Source: Aspidapion aeneum
Lineage: Eukaryota > Arthropoda > Insecta > Coleoptera > Brentidae
NCBI GenBank assembly: GCA_963576565.1
Contig: OY755038.1
Location: 176,566,907 to 176,630,906, forward strand
Direction: 5' to 3'
DNA: 64,000 bases
A program made the translations under genes and the position numbers. Position 1 is the first letter of the stretch. Every line of letters starts with the position of its first letter. This document shows, piece by piece, positions 45,501-59,860 of the stretch. The notes under the pieces are model-generated. The model had not been told where the DNA came from and did no database searches. It worked only from the letters and a program-made list of their open reading frames with translations.

Positions 45501-48500
45501 TAGAGGTACTGAAAAACGACGTTTTCTATAATTTAATTTAAAAAAAAAATCAAAGCACATTTAAACTAAAAAAGTGCTAAATTACCTCTTGGGAAATGCC
45601 CAAAAACTTATTGCTTAATACCTATTTTATATAAAAAATATTTAATCTCCTCGTCCTAGTCCTAGTCGTTCCTACGACGACTTTATTTTGCCATTTGAGA
45701 AAAGAAAAACGTACAAGCTGTACGTAAACAGTACTTGAAAAAAACTCTAACTTAGCACCAGTTTTTCTTCATAACTAACCAAGGTGAAGATCTCGTTCCT
45801 TTGTGCACAATGTGTGTGATATCCACGAAGTGCGACAAACCACAGTACACAGAAAAAAAAATTAAACTTATTTTGAGTTTGTCATTTATTTGTTCGATTC
45901 AACTGTGATTTAATCAACTCTTGTACTCGCAATTTCATCAATAGGTAAAATATTTTTTTTTTTTTAAATGGTGCTTTCTATCTATCTATTGAGCCTTCTT
46001 CGATCCATCTTTGGATATAGGCCTCCCCCAATATCTTTCACTCTTTTCTGTATGTCGCCGTGTTCATCCATCAGTTCCCGCATGTTTCTTCAAATCGCCC
46101 GCCCATCTCATTTGTGGTCGTCCCCTACTTCTTTTATTTTCCCAAGGTCTCCAGTTTACAGTACATTTGTTTGACAGAAAGACGATCGATTTAACAAATG
46201 TATTGGTGCTATCGACCATGTCTTAAGTGAAATAATATTTTGTAAAGCCACACAGTAGTTTTGGAAAAAACATGACCTATCCTAGCATTCTCATAATGCC
46301 ACAAATAAACACGGTAAAGATTTTTTGATATCCGTTTTTGCTTGTTTTTAAGAAGATTTAACAACCAACTAAAAATTATTTTGATTAATTTGATAAAGCT
46401 GAAAATATTTTAATGTCACCTGTGTTACATATCTTTATGACCATCAGTTTCTTTTAAGGGAGAAATTGCACAGTTTACTGTAAAATACATTATTTTTGTA
46501 AAATTTTATTTAAGAAGGTACAGACAAAATTAAGAGCAAATTTTAAATAGTTAAAAACATAATTAATTAAAATAAATAAATTTGATAACATCATGCCATG
46601 TTTGAAATATGTAGGTATAAACCAACCCAGACCTAATCAGTGATGTGAAATCGAAAAAAAAAAAGTAAAAACAATTAAAATTGTTTCTATAACTGAACCA
46701 TAATGATATAAATAAATAAATCTATATTTTTTTTTATAATTTGACTTGCTTTTCAAAGTTGTTAAAAGTTTTTGATGTTTTTCCTAAAATAATAACTCAC
46801 GTATTTTATTTAAGTTTAGTAGGTAATCATTTTATACTTATTCGTCCTAAAAGTTATATTATTTAAACAAATAATTATTGAAATAAATTTAAACAATTTG
46901 ACCCATTTCACTTTTTACTAATCAAAAGATGCCCATCTTTATTAAGGGAAATGAGATTTGTAGTAAGATATTGACATAATTTAAATTAGGTTCTACGTAA
47001 CCAATTAGCTAATTAATGAAATTAGATAATAATAATATAGATAATGTCTAATAAAGTTCTGGATTGCTTAAGAAGAAGCAATAGCTAACACCCTTTGACA
47101 TAAAAGTTAAAATAAACCAAAGAATTTGGTATTAAATATTTTGTAGATTAGATAGAGACAATTAAATTAATTAGATAAGACATTATTATAGCATAGAGGA
47201 ATACGTAGTATATATTTCTCTTTGGTTATATTTAACGTTACAAGACAAAGCTTTTTCTTTGCTTAAGGTACTGCGCTAACTGCACTAGAAAAATATATTA
47301 TGTAAAACAAAATCAATTTATTCAAAATGGGAAAAAATCGTTCAAAATTAAAATGAGTCTAAAAATAAAATCTTCTGAAAGGAACACATTTTTGTCTAAA
47401 GTACCCTCTTACAAAAGCATTTTAAGCTTGTTTTGAGAATTTTTAAAATACATGTTTAAATCAGGTACCTATAGACGTTTTTTGTGTAGCAACCAGAGCC
47501 TTTTGTAAATTGAGTCACAAGAGCTTTTAAAATGAAACACTATTTGGGAAAAACCCTTCTTTTATAGTATAAGAAAAGTAACATTTTACCTACAGTATCA
47601 ATTAATCAATCAATCAATCAATTAAACTAGGTGTAAGTACTCTATACCCTGTTTTTATATTTTTCAAGAAAAAATAATGTATTTAGAAAAGTGCAGTTGT
47701 TTGTTTTGAATTCCATTCAAGTCGGTCAAGTGATTTTTGAGTTGCTCAACGAAAACTTCATACATGCATCAATTTTATATTTTTGATAAATCTTTAATAA
47801 TCTTGATAAATCAGTAACGATCTGCTGGTTAAAGTTTATATAAAATGTCCTATAGGGTGAATTAGAAAGAAACCATAAGATTTTAAAAACTTCTTACAGT
47901 TAGTCAATATATAATATCTTAAGAAAAATAGTTAAATGTTGCCACTAAATTAGAACCTAGAATATGGCTATTTGTCAAAATCATGACGGTTTTTACCTCG
48001 CCGTCTAAAAACTAAACATTCAGCACTAAGAAAGTAACTCACATTGAGCAGCAAGGCACTCACCCGTTGTTCAAGCGATCTACTGAAATCCGTTCACTTA
48101 AATTTGTCTTTATGAATCTAATCAATTAATAAGTATAGGATTTATATTTTTTTATAAATTATACTATAAAGTAATTAAAGACCTAGTTAACTATTGAGTT
48201 TTGTTTCTATTTTTAATAACTTTAAACGTATTATTTGAATTTTAAACTTAATTTGTCTTTTCTATAAAACAACTACTACAAGTAAAACCTATTGGTCTTT
48301 TTGTTTTGTTAAAATCAGAGGTTAAGATTTGGAAAAGTGAATTACTTTATTTTTCTTACGCTTTATCCAATGTTTATTTTAAAATTGATCAATGTTTTTT
48401 TTTCCTTAAATTTATAAGATCATCTTTGATCATAATAAGCCTTTATCAATTTCAACAGAAAGTAGCCCACAAGTATATCATTGATAAGTCCATATTGATT

Positions 48501-51500
48501 TACTTTACTAATTACTTGTATTTATCAAAAAGAAAATAAGCGCCCTTGAAAATGCCTACTTGCCAGGCATAAGGCCTCCATCTTTTTACTCATACTGTAT
48601 GTTCGAGAAACTACAAATAACAGATGTATTTTTTTTAAAATTTATTAGTTGTAAATAAAGTTCTATAATTTTTCAATTAATTTTTCTTTGCATAGTCAGA
48701 CTATTTCACAGTTTTGACTGCAAATTATGTTGGTGTCCAGAGAATTAAACTTTTCTTTCATTTACGGTATCGTTTTATTTTTCCTTATGTGCCGGGACTG
48801 TTTTGGATAAGTACGTCCAGAATATTCTTAGCATACTTAGGGAGCATAACATTTCAAAAGTTTCAAGGTTTATATACAAAGATTCTTTATTGTATTAACC
48901 AAGCATGCGTAAATATCTCAGTAACCGAAAGATTTAACACTCTTTGTACACTTGCTGTTGTTTTATTTTTTTTTGTCTTGTTTTTTCTTGTAAATAATAA
49001 TAATTTTCATGCAATTATTCTCAGACCATAGTTTTACATATTCATTCAAAAAGTATTTTTGATGCGTAATTAGTATTTTGTGGTAGTTGAACTAATTCTA
49101 CATAGTTATTTAAATAAACAATTTTATTTTTCTTAATTTTGAGGTGAACACAAACATCTCAATCATAATCTTTACCAAAAATTTTAGTTTTTTTTTAAAC
49201 AGGTCAACTACCGGACCTTTACCATTTTTGTATAATACGACACATATTTTGAAAATCTCATAAAAATTAGCGATCTTAATCTAGGATCTGAAAGTTAAAA
49301 GAAAAAAAAAATCTTTTCTAAAAAGTTATTTTTGTTGTTCTCATATTTTAAATTTTTATTACTAGGTGTAGTTTATTTTCCTCCTTAATAATATAAATCC
49401 ATTAAGTAATGACTTTTTGCTTGAATTTTGCGTTTGTAGAACTGTTATTGTTTTATTCGCCTAAAATTTTTTATTTTTTTTTATACATCTATTACGAGCA
49501 CTCATTTTAATTTGTCATAAATGTATTTTAATTTTTAGTAAACTACGAAACCGATTTTAATGGAAAATACTAGTGTTATAAACACTGAGTCAACAGCGTA
49601 ATAAGTTCATGTAATGATATTTTAAAGAAAAAGTTTTGTTATATTTTCTAAACGTTGTAGGAAATAGGTGTTTTAACTTCGTTTTCTTTTACAGGTGATG
49701 ACCACGACAACCATGATGAAGTATTCTGGATTTTGGACTTCTCTCACATAATATGTTTATATTTTTTTTTCCAGGATTGTATTGTATTTTATTGTTCTGT
49801 GTTGTATTGTTTCATATTGAGTTCTATATAGCCAAAATATTAAGTTCAAAGTTTTTAACCACTAATTGTTATAAAATTGTTCAGTAACTTTTGATAGTTT
49901 CTGTTTTATATATGAGAAGAGTCTATTTCTATTTTTTGAGCAATTGTATATGAGAGAGAGGTATATTAGAGTAGAGCATCCTAGAATTTTTCTTTTAACG
50001 TTTTTTTGATATGATTATATGGTATGGCAAATGTTTGTGCTAGATTTATACATTTATGTATATAGATTGATATAAAACAATAGACCAATAATAATTCGCC
50101 AAGTGAACTCGTCGCGTTTCCTTTTTTCTTTTGTTGTTTTTTTGTAAGACGATGGCGAATTTATTTTTCTCGCTGTTTGAATCATTATAGATTTGATTAT
50201 TTTATAAAATGTTTTTTTTATGGAATGAGTGTTTTAGCTGGATTTTATACTTCCCAGCAAATTGAGAAGAAAACTGGGAGGTTATTTAGGGAAATTCTTC
50301 TCCACTCGAGAGGGTGCTTCAAATGGTATACCTATAATTAAAATTTTTAATTGGTCTATATTTGTTTTGTTTGTTGCCGTGTCTCCTAATATCGTAACTC
50401 AATTTTTGAATTACGGTATAGTCAGTTAAATGTTTCAACCAATCTTTATCAAGAAAATTGCTGAATTGGTAACCGTCAAACCATAGCTTATGTGGAGTAC
50501 AGGTGAACTGACTAAAACAGCGGAAAAATATATGGGTTGGGGTTGTCAAGTAATTTTGTTAAAATGGGTCAAGTCAAATTGTTTTGGGAAAACTATTAGG
50601 TAAAGGTAAAACTTTGCCTATGATACGACAATAAATATTTCATCAGGAGAGTTCAATGAAGTCAGTAGACGTCACACCTTGTAGATACCACTAAGAGATC
50701 TAGGTTATTTTCTATTTCGTCATGTCGGGAACTCATTTTGAGTTATAATGGATAATTAATAGACCGAAAAACTTGTTTAACAAGAAGATTTGAAATTGTT
50801 TCTTTCTTCGTTACACACCTGTGTTTTTCTAACTTCGGTGAAGATGGCCACTTCCTGGGAGTGTTGAATCCACAGTGTCTTATGTTTTCTAATTAGGAAG
50901 ACAAAAGCGTTGTTGTTGAATAAATTTTATTTTATTTTACAATACATATTTCAATTTAAAAATGGTGCGCGTGCCTATATTTTTTTTTTATGACGAAACA
51001 TGATTATAGATTTGGTACACGAATGTCACTATACGCTTTGCAAGAACCTGTACTGGAATAATTGGGTTTTGTTTTAAAACAGGTTTTTATAGTAGACAGT
51101 TGGGCAATTTTTCTGACTTGGTTATAAAATAGGTTAATTAGATTATATTAAAATTTTAAATGGTAACTAAAAGTTTTACTATGTTTAGTATTTAACGGTA
51201 TATGTAGGAATAAGTGTAGTTAGGAAAAAACCTAGGAGATACAACCATAACAGCAGACGGCTCTGTATGTCATATCAATAAAATTGTTTGGTTCTCATAC
51301 GTGATATTTTAAAAACTGTTTAACACAAGGAAAATTAGAGATTATAAAAACAGAAAAGAACAGCAGAATAACGTAGTATTTTATTTTCTTTTAATATTTT
51401 TGTGACCAACTCATTACTCTTTTTAATTTGAAGAGCTTATTTCAACTCTTTTATATTATTTAAAATAATAAATTTATATATATTTTATTTATCAAACCTA

Positions 51501-54500
51501 AAAAAATAATTAAAAAGTCTGTTTTAATAACATCAATGAAGTAAGTAAATTCTAAGTCTATAAATTTTTGGCGCACAGCAAACATTTGTTTTTTCCTCTT
51601 TCAGATATTAATACGTAATTAGCATAAAAACAAACTAAGTGCAAAAGCACAAATCTAGTAAGGAAAATTTTAGTAATCCTGTATATCGGTATTCAGCATA
51701 ACAGCCGTTGGCCTAGAGACAGTGTCTCTGTCGCGTTATGGCTAAAGTTCCATCTTTAAGTGTAAAGAACTTTTAATTGTTTTATTCCTTATACTTTGGT
51801 ATAAGAGAGATACTATGTTTCTCTTCAGATAATATCTGCATCTATCAGATATCTTTAATATTTTTTTTACTTAAACAATGAAAATTCAATACCTAACTCT
51901 TTTTAATTTTTTTGGTATAGTCATTTGTCTTAATGACTAAGTCATTTTTGATCTTTTGTAAACTTTCAGTTATTTATCCTTTACCTTTTGTGTTAATTTA
52001 AAAAAATAATTACTTTTGATAAATATTCACATACCTTTGTGTTTTGTTTTTATTTACCTATTGGTTAAAATATGAACGTAAAATCGTAAAGTCCATTATT
52101 TTAAAAAATAACTTAGTTTTTTTTTATGATCCTTCTTGCTGAGAACTCTTGTTTTTCTAAGTTCCAGTAAACCAAACAATAACCACGTCATCGATGGTTA
52201 CTTGTTCGATTTAAACATATTTTTTTTTAATCACTTTAAAGTAATTTTTTTTAAACTGGATATTATCATAGCAATCGTAACGCTGATAAGATACCTTTTT
52301 CTGTTTTGTTTTGTCATATTGAGAATTGATAAAGTCAATATTATCCAGGCTCAAATATAACACCCTTTAAAACTATTTCAAATCTTTTGTTAGTTTATCA
52401 ATAAAACAATATTTTTTTTTGTATTTTTCCCATATGGAAAATATGTTATAGTACTCTAACTCTATAAGTACTTTTTCTAGATAAAAATCTTAATAACTTT
52501 TAAAATCTGAACCTTTCCTTACCTATATGAGAATGAAATTTTTGCACTTTTCATTAGGTAAATATAAAAATTTAATTTAAATTACAAAAATGTTTTATCT
52601 TCTTCTAAAAATGTGATGTTTTTTTTTAATGTTTGTTTTGTTTGCTCTCCTTGTTTATTATTGATTTAATTTTTTTTTTGTATTCTATTATCAGTAATAA
52701 AATTATATGCTAGTGCACAGGCTTAAGCACTACATAAGAAAATAAATAACTAAAATATTTTTATTTTTATTGTCATCTTTAAATTATTTTGTTACCAACT
52801 AAAACTATGCCTTGATGTTTTTTTTTAAATGTGTATTTATGGTAAACAAAACTACCTATATCAATTTTGATGGAAATAAATAAATTCTTTAAGTAACTGA
52901 ATATTTTTTTTTTAAAGAAAACTTTATAAAAAAGTTAGTATTTCTAAAATGATTGTTTATTTTTACTAGCAAGCATTGCCTCATTTCTTTTTATAACTTA
53001 TTTTTAAGTCTTGCAGTATCTAACAAACCTGCTGGATTTTTTCTTAATATACGTTTTGTTGTTTTTTTTTTTAATCAACCTAATAAATTTTGTTTAATGT
53101 ATTTTAGAGCATAAATAATTTTGTATATTTTGCGGCAGCAAAAGCTCTAAGTTCTTATTTTCTAGTTTTGTAAAAGAGAAGGAATTATTTTCTTCACTCG
53201 ATAATTTTTTTTTTTTACACTCAATAGAGACAATTGAAGCAATAATCAACTGTAATTTTTGTTTTTTTAATCATTCGCTTCAATTAGATTTTTTTTAAAG
53301 AACTTTGTTGTTAACTAGGTATATTTTTTTTATTTTGTTTGTTTTGAGTTATTGAAAATCGTCCACCGCCTCGAAAATCGGCAAAAATCTAAATTGGTCA
53401 AGTTTAAGTTTAAAAATTTTTTCATTTAAATTTTAAAGTCAAGTATTTTGACTCAAGGATGTCTAATTTATACACAAAGACATCAATTTTAACCTACTTT
53501 GTTTTGCTGCTGTTCTTAGTTTTTAGGAAATTGTATAAAATCATCCTACAATTTAAAAGAAAGTTAAATTAAATTAACTGAAAACTATTTAGAAAATGAA
53601 AAACCTAACAGATTATTTTAAAAATTATACTAAATCAATTTAAAATAAAAATATGTAACAAGATCTGAGAAATAAAAAGTTTAAATTGGAAAATTTTTGT
53701 TTTTTGCGAAAATTAAAAGAAAATTCGGAAAAATTGTGGAAATATTCTAGGAGGAGTTTTATTCTAAGTATTTTTTTTTGTGTATATACATCTGGCTGGA
53801 TTTATTCTATTGATATTTGTTCCATTTACTTTTTTCTGTTCTATTTAAATTTGTTCGATTGAATTTGAATCACCATAAAATTAAAATTTTTTTTATAACA
53901 TTAATATCCTAAGTATGATATAAATTTGTAATAAAGTTTCTTTATTGATGTTTATTGTTTATCTTGGTATATTGGAATTTTTTTTTTTTAATTTTCTTCT
54001 ATTCTATCATATGAGTTATTTTGATTTGATTTGATATATGTTTTTTTCGGTAGAGTATTCCATGTTTGTTTTAATACCTGGTAGTGTTTTTTATTACAAT
54101 GAAAACGATAAACCAACTTTCTTTTAAAGTTTTTTTTTATTCAATATCAACTATTTCTTTTTAATTATTATGATAAATGTTTTTTTTTACATTTTAAAGT
54201 AATTACTAATAAAATATCAATTAGTGTTTGTAATTTCCTACTTTTATTTTTGTTTAGAATTTGTTTTTTATTATATTTTTTTAATACAAACACATTTCTT
54301 TGGTTAGACAAACTTTCTTAAGTGTTTGTCGTCTAACAAGTTTTAGTTCATCTAAAACTTATACAAAAACAATGATCATAAAATCTAAAATTTTCAATCT
54401 TTATTTTTCTATTTTTGCTTAAATTTAATTATTGTTTTACATAAGGTTGGTTTATTGTTCTTAAAAACATTGTTTTTTCTTGTATTAAAATCACTTTATT

Positions 54501-55314
54501 TTTAGGTCAGCTACTGCAAAGTTTTATCAGCCTGTTTTTTTCTACAAGGCAAAACAGTTCCATCAAACCAGCAAGCCAAGCCGAACCAAACCACTCCACC
54601 ATTGCGGTCCTTACATCAGCTTAAGCAGCCATCAACGCTATGTCTTTTTACAATCGCTGAGCAAACCTCCAATTGGATATTTCTGCGCAGATTCATTGCA
54701 GAATTTGCTGTTCCCGTTTCAACGATGGCCAATGTATAAATTCAGATGTCACTATATACATGGTGTTTTTTCTAAACACTATAGGGAAACGGTTTGGATT
54801 GAAGACTCCTTTCCTTAATTTACCTACGTTAATTTAAATGTTTTTATTTGTCTCCATAAATTTCTGCAGCAGACTATATATATATACTTTTCGGCAGTAG
54901 TTTTCGTACAATTTTTCTTAAAAATATATAGACGTATATATTTTTATATTTTTTTTTTGTCAAGTTTTTTTGCCCTCATTTAGTTTAAGTTATCGTTGTT
55001 ATTAAGCTATACAGATTTCTGTTCTTGCAGTACTGTTTGGAGTCTACTGATCGTTCACCATGTTTGTTGCTGACTAGCTGATCTAAGATGTTCTACCTAA
55101 ACCAGTGTTGCTGTCCAGTTTTTCAAGATGTTTGTTCCAGCCAGAATGTTTTGTTGATTGTCGCTAATATCCAGGAGAAGACAAACGAAAACGAAGATAA
55201 ATTAAATTAATTTGATTAAATTTGTTTGCACTATTTAATGCTTGTTGTGATAAACCATTTTATTTTGACTAGCGTTGAAAAAAAATTGTTTACACTTAAA
55301 TCAGGGGGGAGTAA
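42594..55314. other. Non-coding interior of the LARD-like element
   Basis: 12.7 kb, very T-rich on the plus strand with frequent runs of eight or more T. Open frames are under 110 codons and show no family motif. Apart from an RTE-type LINE fragment (45978-46165) and small simple repeats such as AATC units near 47600, no substructure was recognised. It could be carried host DNA, a long non-coding RNA template, or decayed internal sequence. Confidence 0.6.
45978..46165 (-). pseudogene. RTE-type LINE 3' end fragment
   Basis: A minus-strand frame contains GRPQMRWAGDLKKHAGTDG, and a second frame contains GGGLYPKMDRRR. These are like the GRP..RW.DD....AG......A......W..L.EAY..QW tail of RTE LINE ORF2. 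It ends next to an ATAG-type tetramer tract (about 45978-45989), as RTE elements often do. Everything 5' of the tail is missing. The plus-strand frames at 45968-46226 are shadows. Confidence 0.65.
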
Positions 55315-56837
55315 TGTAACAATACGGTTTTTGCAGATTTGCTTTAATTTATTTAATATTTATTTTAATATATTTGTCCACTTATTTCTTAAAAGCAATT
55401 CAAATATTAACGGTTTCTTGATTTCTTTTCTCAGTGAAACCAAAAACCTAGAGAAAATATATCTGGAAGTAATTATTTTTAATTTATGACTGTTTATGTT
55501 ATCGCTGGTCTAGACCTAAAAAGCTCTATTCAAAGTAGTACAGACATATGTTAAAGCAACCATATAAGTATTGTTTAAAATTATAGTTATACATAATATA
55601 CCATACCCGTTTTGCCAGGGTCTTCGTCTTAACTTAACTTGTCATATTTAAAAACAACAACTGTCATTGGCAAGCCTTAATAACATTTTGTTATTTGGCA
55701 CTCTATATACGTATTGCAACATTTTCTCAGTTAACAAGCATTAATTAGTATGGTTTGCATTGTAACTAACTTTAAGACATTTATTGAGAAAATGGCAACA
55801 TAAAAACAGTTAGTTTTCAAGCGAGCTTTCTGACTGTGGTTAGTTTTTAAATGTATACGGCCAGTTCGTTCTTAGGGCCATTATCTTATATCAACTTCTT
55901 TAAATTGTAAAACTGGATAAACAAAAAAGTTATGATCCAACGCTTGTGAAGGAATTTGGAGGTCCTGTCGTTCTTACTTTGGTGCTATCCTTTTCTATAC
56001 CATAGTTTTCTGTCTCTGATTGCACCAAACAGAAGTGGAAGGGACTTAGGGGTAGAGTACCTAGAAATTTCTTTACGGGTGAGAGGACAGAGTTTAGTTG
56101 GGTTTCTTTGGGTCAACTTCTTTCTTAAAATGGAGTTTTATTCAGGGGAAAATACTTTTCCTTTGAATAAATATCTTTTATTTAATTCTTAGTATAACTC
56201 AATTTCTATCTTAACATATTTTATTAATTATTTACCATCATTTATTTCTGAATTGAGTTATCGTTTATACCAGTTTATCACTGTTTTAATTAAACATCAA
56301 ATTACTTTTTTTAAATAAAACTTTTTTGTTGCCAAACATTTTGTTTATAATTTTATAATTTCCTTACCTTAAGTACCATACTATAACAGGTACCATCTGA
56401 ATTAATTAGTTTATAAAAACATTTTTACATAATGAATTTTATAAAATAATAATTTATTTAAAATATACCTATAAAAAGGTAAATAGAAAGTGTAAAATAT
56501 TAAGATAAAAATGGTTGCAACCAATCTCAAAAAAGAGAAAATATAGTCTATAAGCAGTGATAATGTCTAGTGTATGTAGAAAAAGAAGATGAAGAACAAT
56601 TGAACAGGTATGTATATATTTCCTACATTGATTGATTTAATTGAGAAAAACACCTATAGCGCACTTCCTTCAAGAACCGTCAAATTCCCTTTCGAGAGTT
56701 AAATTAGTCAATCAGTATCATATTTAATCTTTTAATTTACTATTTTCAAGTTGTTGCAAATTTGGTAGCTAACAACATTTAAGCCTTGACCACTTTATTT
56801 GACAGTACCACTGTCATATACGCCAGGCCCTGTTACA
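55301..56837 (+). repeat. Polypurine tract and 3' LTR of the LARD-like element
   Basis: The purine tract AGGGGGGAGTAA ends at 55314 and the LTR is 55315-56837. It is equal in length to the 5' LTR and nearly identical. Confidence 0.9.
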
Positions 56838-58477
56838 CATTGGTACCTGTTATTCTACACTAAAATAAAAGACAGTGTAGGTAGCTACATAGGTACCTAA
56901 CTTAAACTTTGCACCTCCTAATAATTATGGCTCACAAATTATTTTAGCCAACCGGGCACCTATTCTTGCGTTGGAAAACGATTGTCATTACCAAATAAAG
57001 TAGGGGAAATGAGACAATTCGCCACGTCCGATTTGCCGCGGGACAATTCACCGCGAGATCTTTTGTTTAATTTTTATTTTAATGTTTCGTGTGTGAACAT
57101 ATTTTTTAGAAAAAATAACTTTTTTTAAATATTTTTTTAAAATAAATTTACTACAAACGAAATATTAAAATTAAACAAAAATTCTCGGGCAAATCGGCTG
57201 GCGGCAAATTATCTCGAATGGGCGAATGGGCGGCGGGCCCCTACTTTATTTCGTAATAGATTTGACATTTTTCTTTCTGGATGTTACCATCATAAATTGA
57301 CGGGACGATAACATTTGTTCCTTTTTAATTTTAATATCAGCAGCTTTATGTGTCATCACAACTTATCAACCCACATGTTTAAAATATAAAAGAATAGGTG
57401 TACGGTTTGGCTAAAAAAAATTGTTTAAAAGTCAACATTATTAACGGGTGTAAAATTTAAGTTAGATGCCTAGGTATCTACCTACACTGCCTTTTATTTT
57501 AGTGCACAATAACAGATACCTAAGTAAGTATAGTGACTAAAAATTTCATTCATGTAGGTGTAAAGTTAAACGACTAAACAAAAAGTTCAACAGGCAAATA
57601 ATCCTCAACTGGGAGACTTTGCGCTTCTGATTTTTAAGGCTTGATTTAGCCCGAGCATAACCAAAAAATGGAAGAAGTTGAACTGTGTTCATATTTTGTT
57701 ATGTTAGTAGTTTGGCCACACTGTATTAAGTATGTAAACAAAATCGACAATTTTAGCATTTTTACAAGAAAAAATGGCGATATTTTGATATATGTGCAAA
57801 ATTTTAGGTAAGTTTATAGGTTTGCATATCAACCAGAATATTTATGTTAATTGTAACAAATTTCCAACATGTATCCCGATCAGTAGCTTGATTGATATTT
57901 TTGAAACGTTGAAAACGGTAAAAAAGTACTATTTTTTAAAAAACATGGCCTGTCAAAATAAATAATTGCATATAGAACGCCATCGCGCAAATAGACAAAT
58001 GTCATATTTTTTTGATGAGAAATATATAAGAAACGAAAAAAATATTACCAGATAAAATCCCCTGTCAAAATGGCAATGTTATGAAGTAATAACAGATAAA
58101 ATTGAAATAAAATCAAGTCACCAAATAGGCATTTTTAATATTTCCAATTATCTATGTGGCCTATTCTTGTATCTAGGACTTTTTGTATCTTTTTTTGTAA
58201 AAGCACCATAAACCTGATCTAAATTGATGCCTAATTCATTAAAATAATTAAAACGGTTTTAAAGAAAATTTAATTAATCCGAGGCAATCATTAACGTATT
58301 AACCGGAGGAGACTGGGAAATAAACAAAAAAATCGGCCGTCTAGATAAACAATTTGTTTTAAAAAACGTACTTCTGCAGTAAAGACCTCATCGACTATTT
58401 TTGTTTGGTCCATAGAAACTCTATTTCCTTTCTCTTTAAGAATCACCAAATTTATCCGATCTTTTCTTTACTTTTAT

Positions 58478-58780
58478 TTCTTTTTTAAACCAATGCAAGG
58501 GAGAAAGACGAAATTGTTCTTCTTACAAACCCTTACCAGATTAATTATAAACCACCAAATATGGATATATAACGAGGAGTGATCCCTTTAACTTGTGCTT
58601 CCAGCATTTATTTTGCTACTCCTTCGTTTTCCTTTATTAAACCAGTGCGAGAGAAAAAACACAAAACTATTCTCGATTACAGTCGCTCACTAAAACAAAG
58701 AAAGTAAAGTATCTTATTTTGTTCCTCTTTTGTTAAACCAATGCGAGAAATAGAGACAAAACTATTCTTGATTAGAAGGT
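58478..58780. repeat. Diverged repeats of a 45-bp segment
   Basis: TTAAACCAATGCRAGRGA...ACAAAACTATTCT-type segments occur near 58484, 58638 and 58734. They are followed by GATTA and locally similar sequence. Confidence 0.55.
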
Positions 58781-59013
58781 GGTCCCTTGGACTCATTAGT
58801 ATTTTATAAAGGGTCAAGCGGCGTTTCTGACCTGTCTCTTTACGGTTCGGAATTGTTTTCGTTCGGTTCGGTTACAAATTGTTTTGTTCAAAAATATCTT
58901 TTTTGAATTTTGTTTGAAAGCAGTGTGATTGATTGGCATTTTCTTCGGAAACATTGTGATCGATATTATGTTCAAATGATCTCTTTTTTGAAAACATGTT
59001 TAATTTCTTGAAA

Positions 59014-59125
59014 TGGATACGTTTGCGATCAATTGATTAGAGTTCAGTGTGGTTAGGTTAACAGGTTAGGATCAATTGATAAAGGTAACACCGATTGCGA
59101 CCTCCCAAAAAGAGCCACACAGGAG
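59014..59125 (+). repeat. Dispersed repeat family, copy 2
   Basis: Shares ACGTTTGCGAT, ATCAATTGAT, AAAGGT and CGACCTCCCAAAA.GAG with copies at 39383-39457 and 63895-64000. The 69-codon frame that follows is built of repeated TTTGAACAAA-type units and is not a convincing gene. Confidence 0.6.
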
Positions 59126-59860
59126 CTAATTTTTCGAAGAGTTTTCTGTTTGAAGAAAATGTTTTTGAACCAAACGTTATTCAAATAAAATGTCATTCAA
59201 AAAAGACGTTTTTGAACAAATTGTTAAAAAAAAAATGTCAATTGAACAAAACATCTTTCGAAAAAGATGTTTTTGAAAAAACTATAATAAAGCAATTACC
59301 ATAGAACAGAAATTGATATGCACTTTTTTCCAGTTTCTTTTCTAATGAAACTGCTGATGAAAACCGAGATGGTAGTACGACGGAATAAGTGTCGCATTAA
59401 CTTTTCTCAAAATAACTCGCTATAAAAAAGAGTTGTTTTTTAGGTACATATTTTTTGTAGGTTTTTGTAGACACACCTTTAATCTTACTAAAAGGGACAA
59501 AACCACCGTCCTAGGAGGCAGTAAATACAAATATATTTGCAAGAAATTTTAAATTCAGGGAAAATTGAAAAATGTAGAGTAGCATAACCAAAAAAACTAT
59601 GGCCATGGTTACTATCCTAATTAAAACAAATGGGTAAAACTAACCCCACTTATGGGGTGCATCTTAATAAATCCACAAAGTAAGCAAATTGTGTCCGCAC
59701 CAAAGCAATAAATCGAGGGCTTTTCAAAAAAAGTCAAAAATATCCTTATCCAAATAGAGCCCTGTTACTTTTTTATAATATTACTACCAATTTTTCATAA
59801 AAAAAGGAACTAAAATTATATTTACTTTTTTATATACAAAAGAAAAGTAGGCACTACACA

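Larger units (their letters stand above)
41071..56837 (+). mobile_element. 15.8-kb LTR element without gag-pol (LARD-like)
   Basis: Two 1523-bp direct repeats (41071-42593 and 55315-56837) begin TGTAACAATACGG and end CCCTGTTACA. CATT flanks the element on both sides (41067-41070 and 56838-56841). A purine tract AGGGGGGAGTAA precedes the 3' LTR, and a TGGTGCCAGTAG primer-site-like sequence starts three bases after the 5' LTR. I noticed only two LTR differences (42418/56662 and 42503/56747), so the insertion is young. The 12.7-kb interior has no long open frame and no gag, protease, RT or integrase motif. It must have been mobilised in trans. Confidence 0.9.
40209..58283. mobile_element. Long palindromic foldback, split by an LTR element
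   Basis: The left arm (40209-41070, then 56842 to about 57120) and the right arm (about 57125-58283, inverse) match along their length with indels. Outer ends read CTCGGATTAAT and ATTAATCCGAG. Shared inner words include AATATTAAAAATGCCTATTTG, ATTTTTAGTCACTATA and ACTAAAATAAAAG. Without the 15.8-kb insertion the palindrome is about 2.3 kb with arms of about 1.1 kb. The centre (56988-57256) has near-perfect arms AAATAAAGTAGGGG / CCCCTACTTTATTT. No target duplication is clear. It is non-coding. Confidence 0.75.

Noticed and set aside
45968..46226. Two plus-strand open frames of 68 and 71 codons
   Set aside because: They are antisense to the RTE LINE tail recognised on the minus strand.
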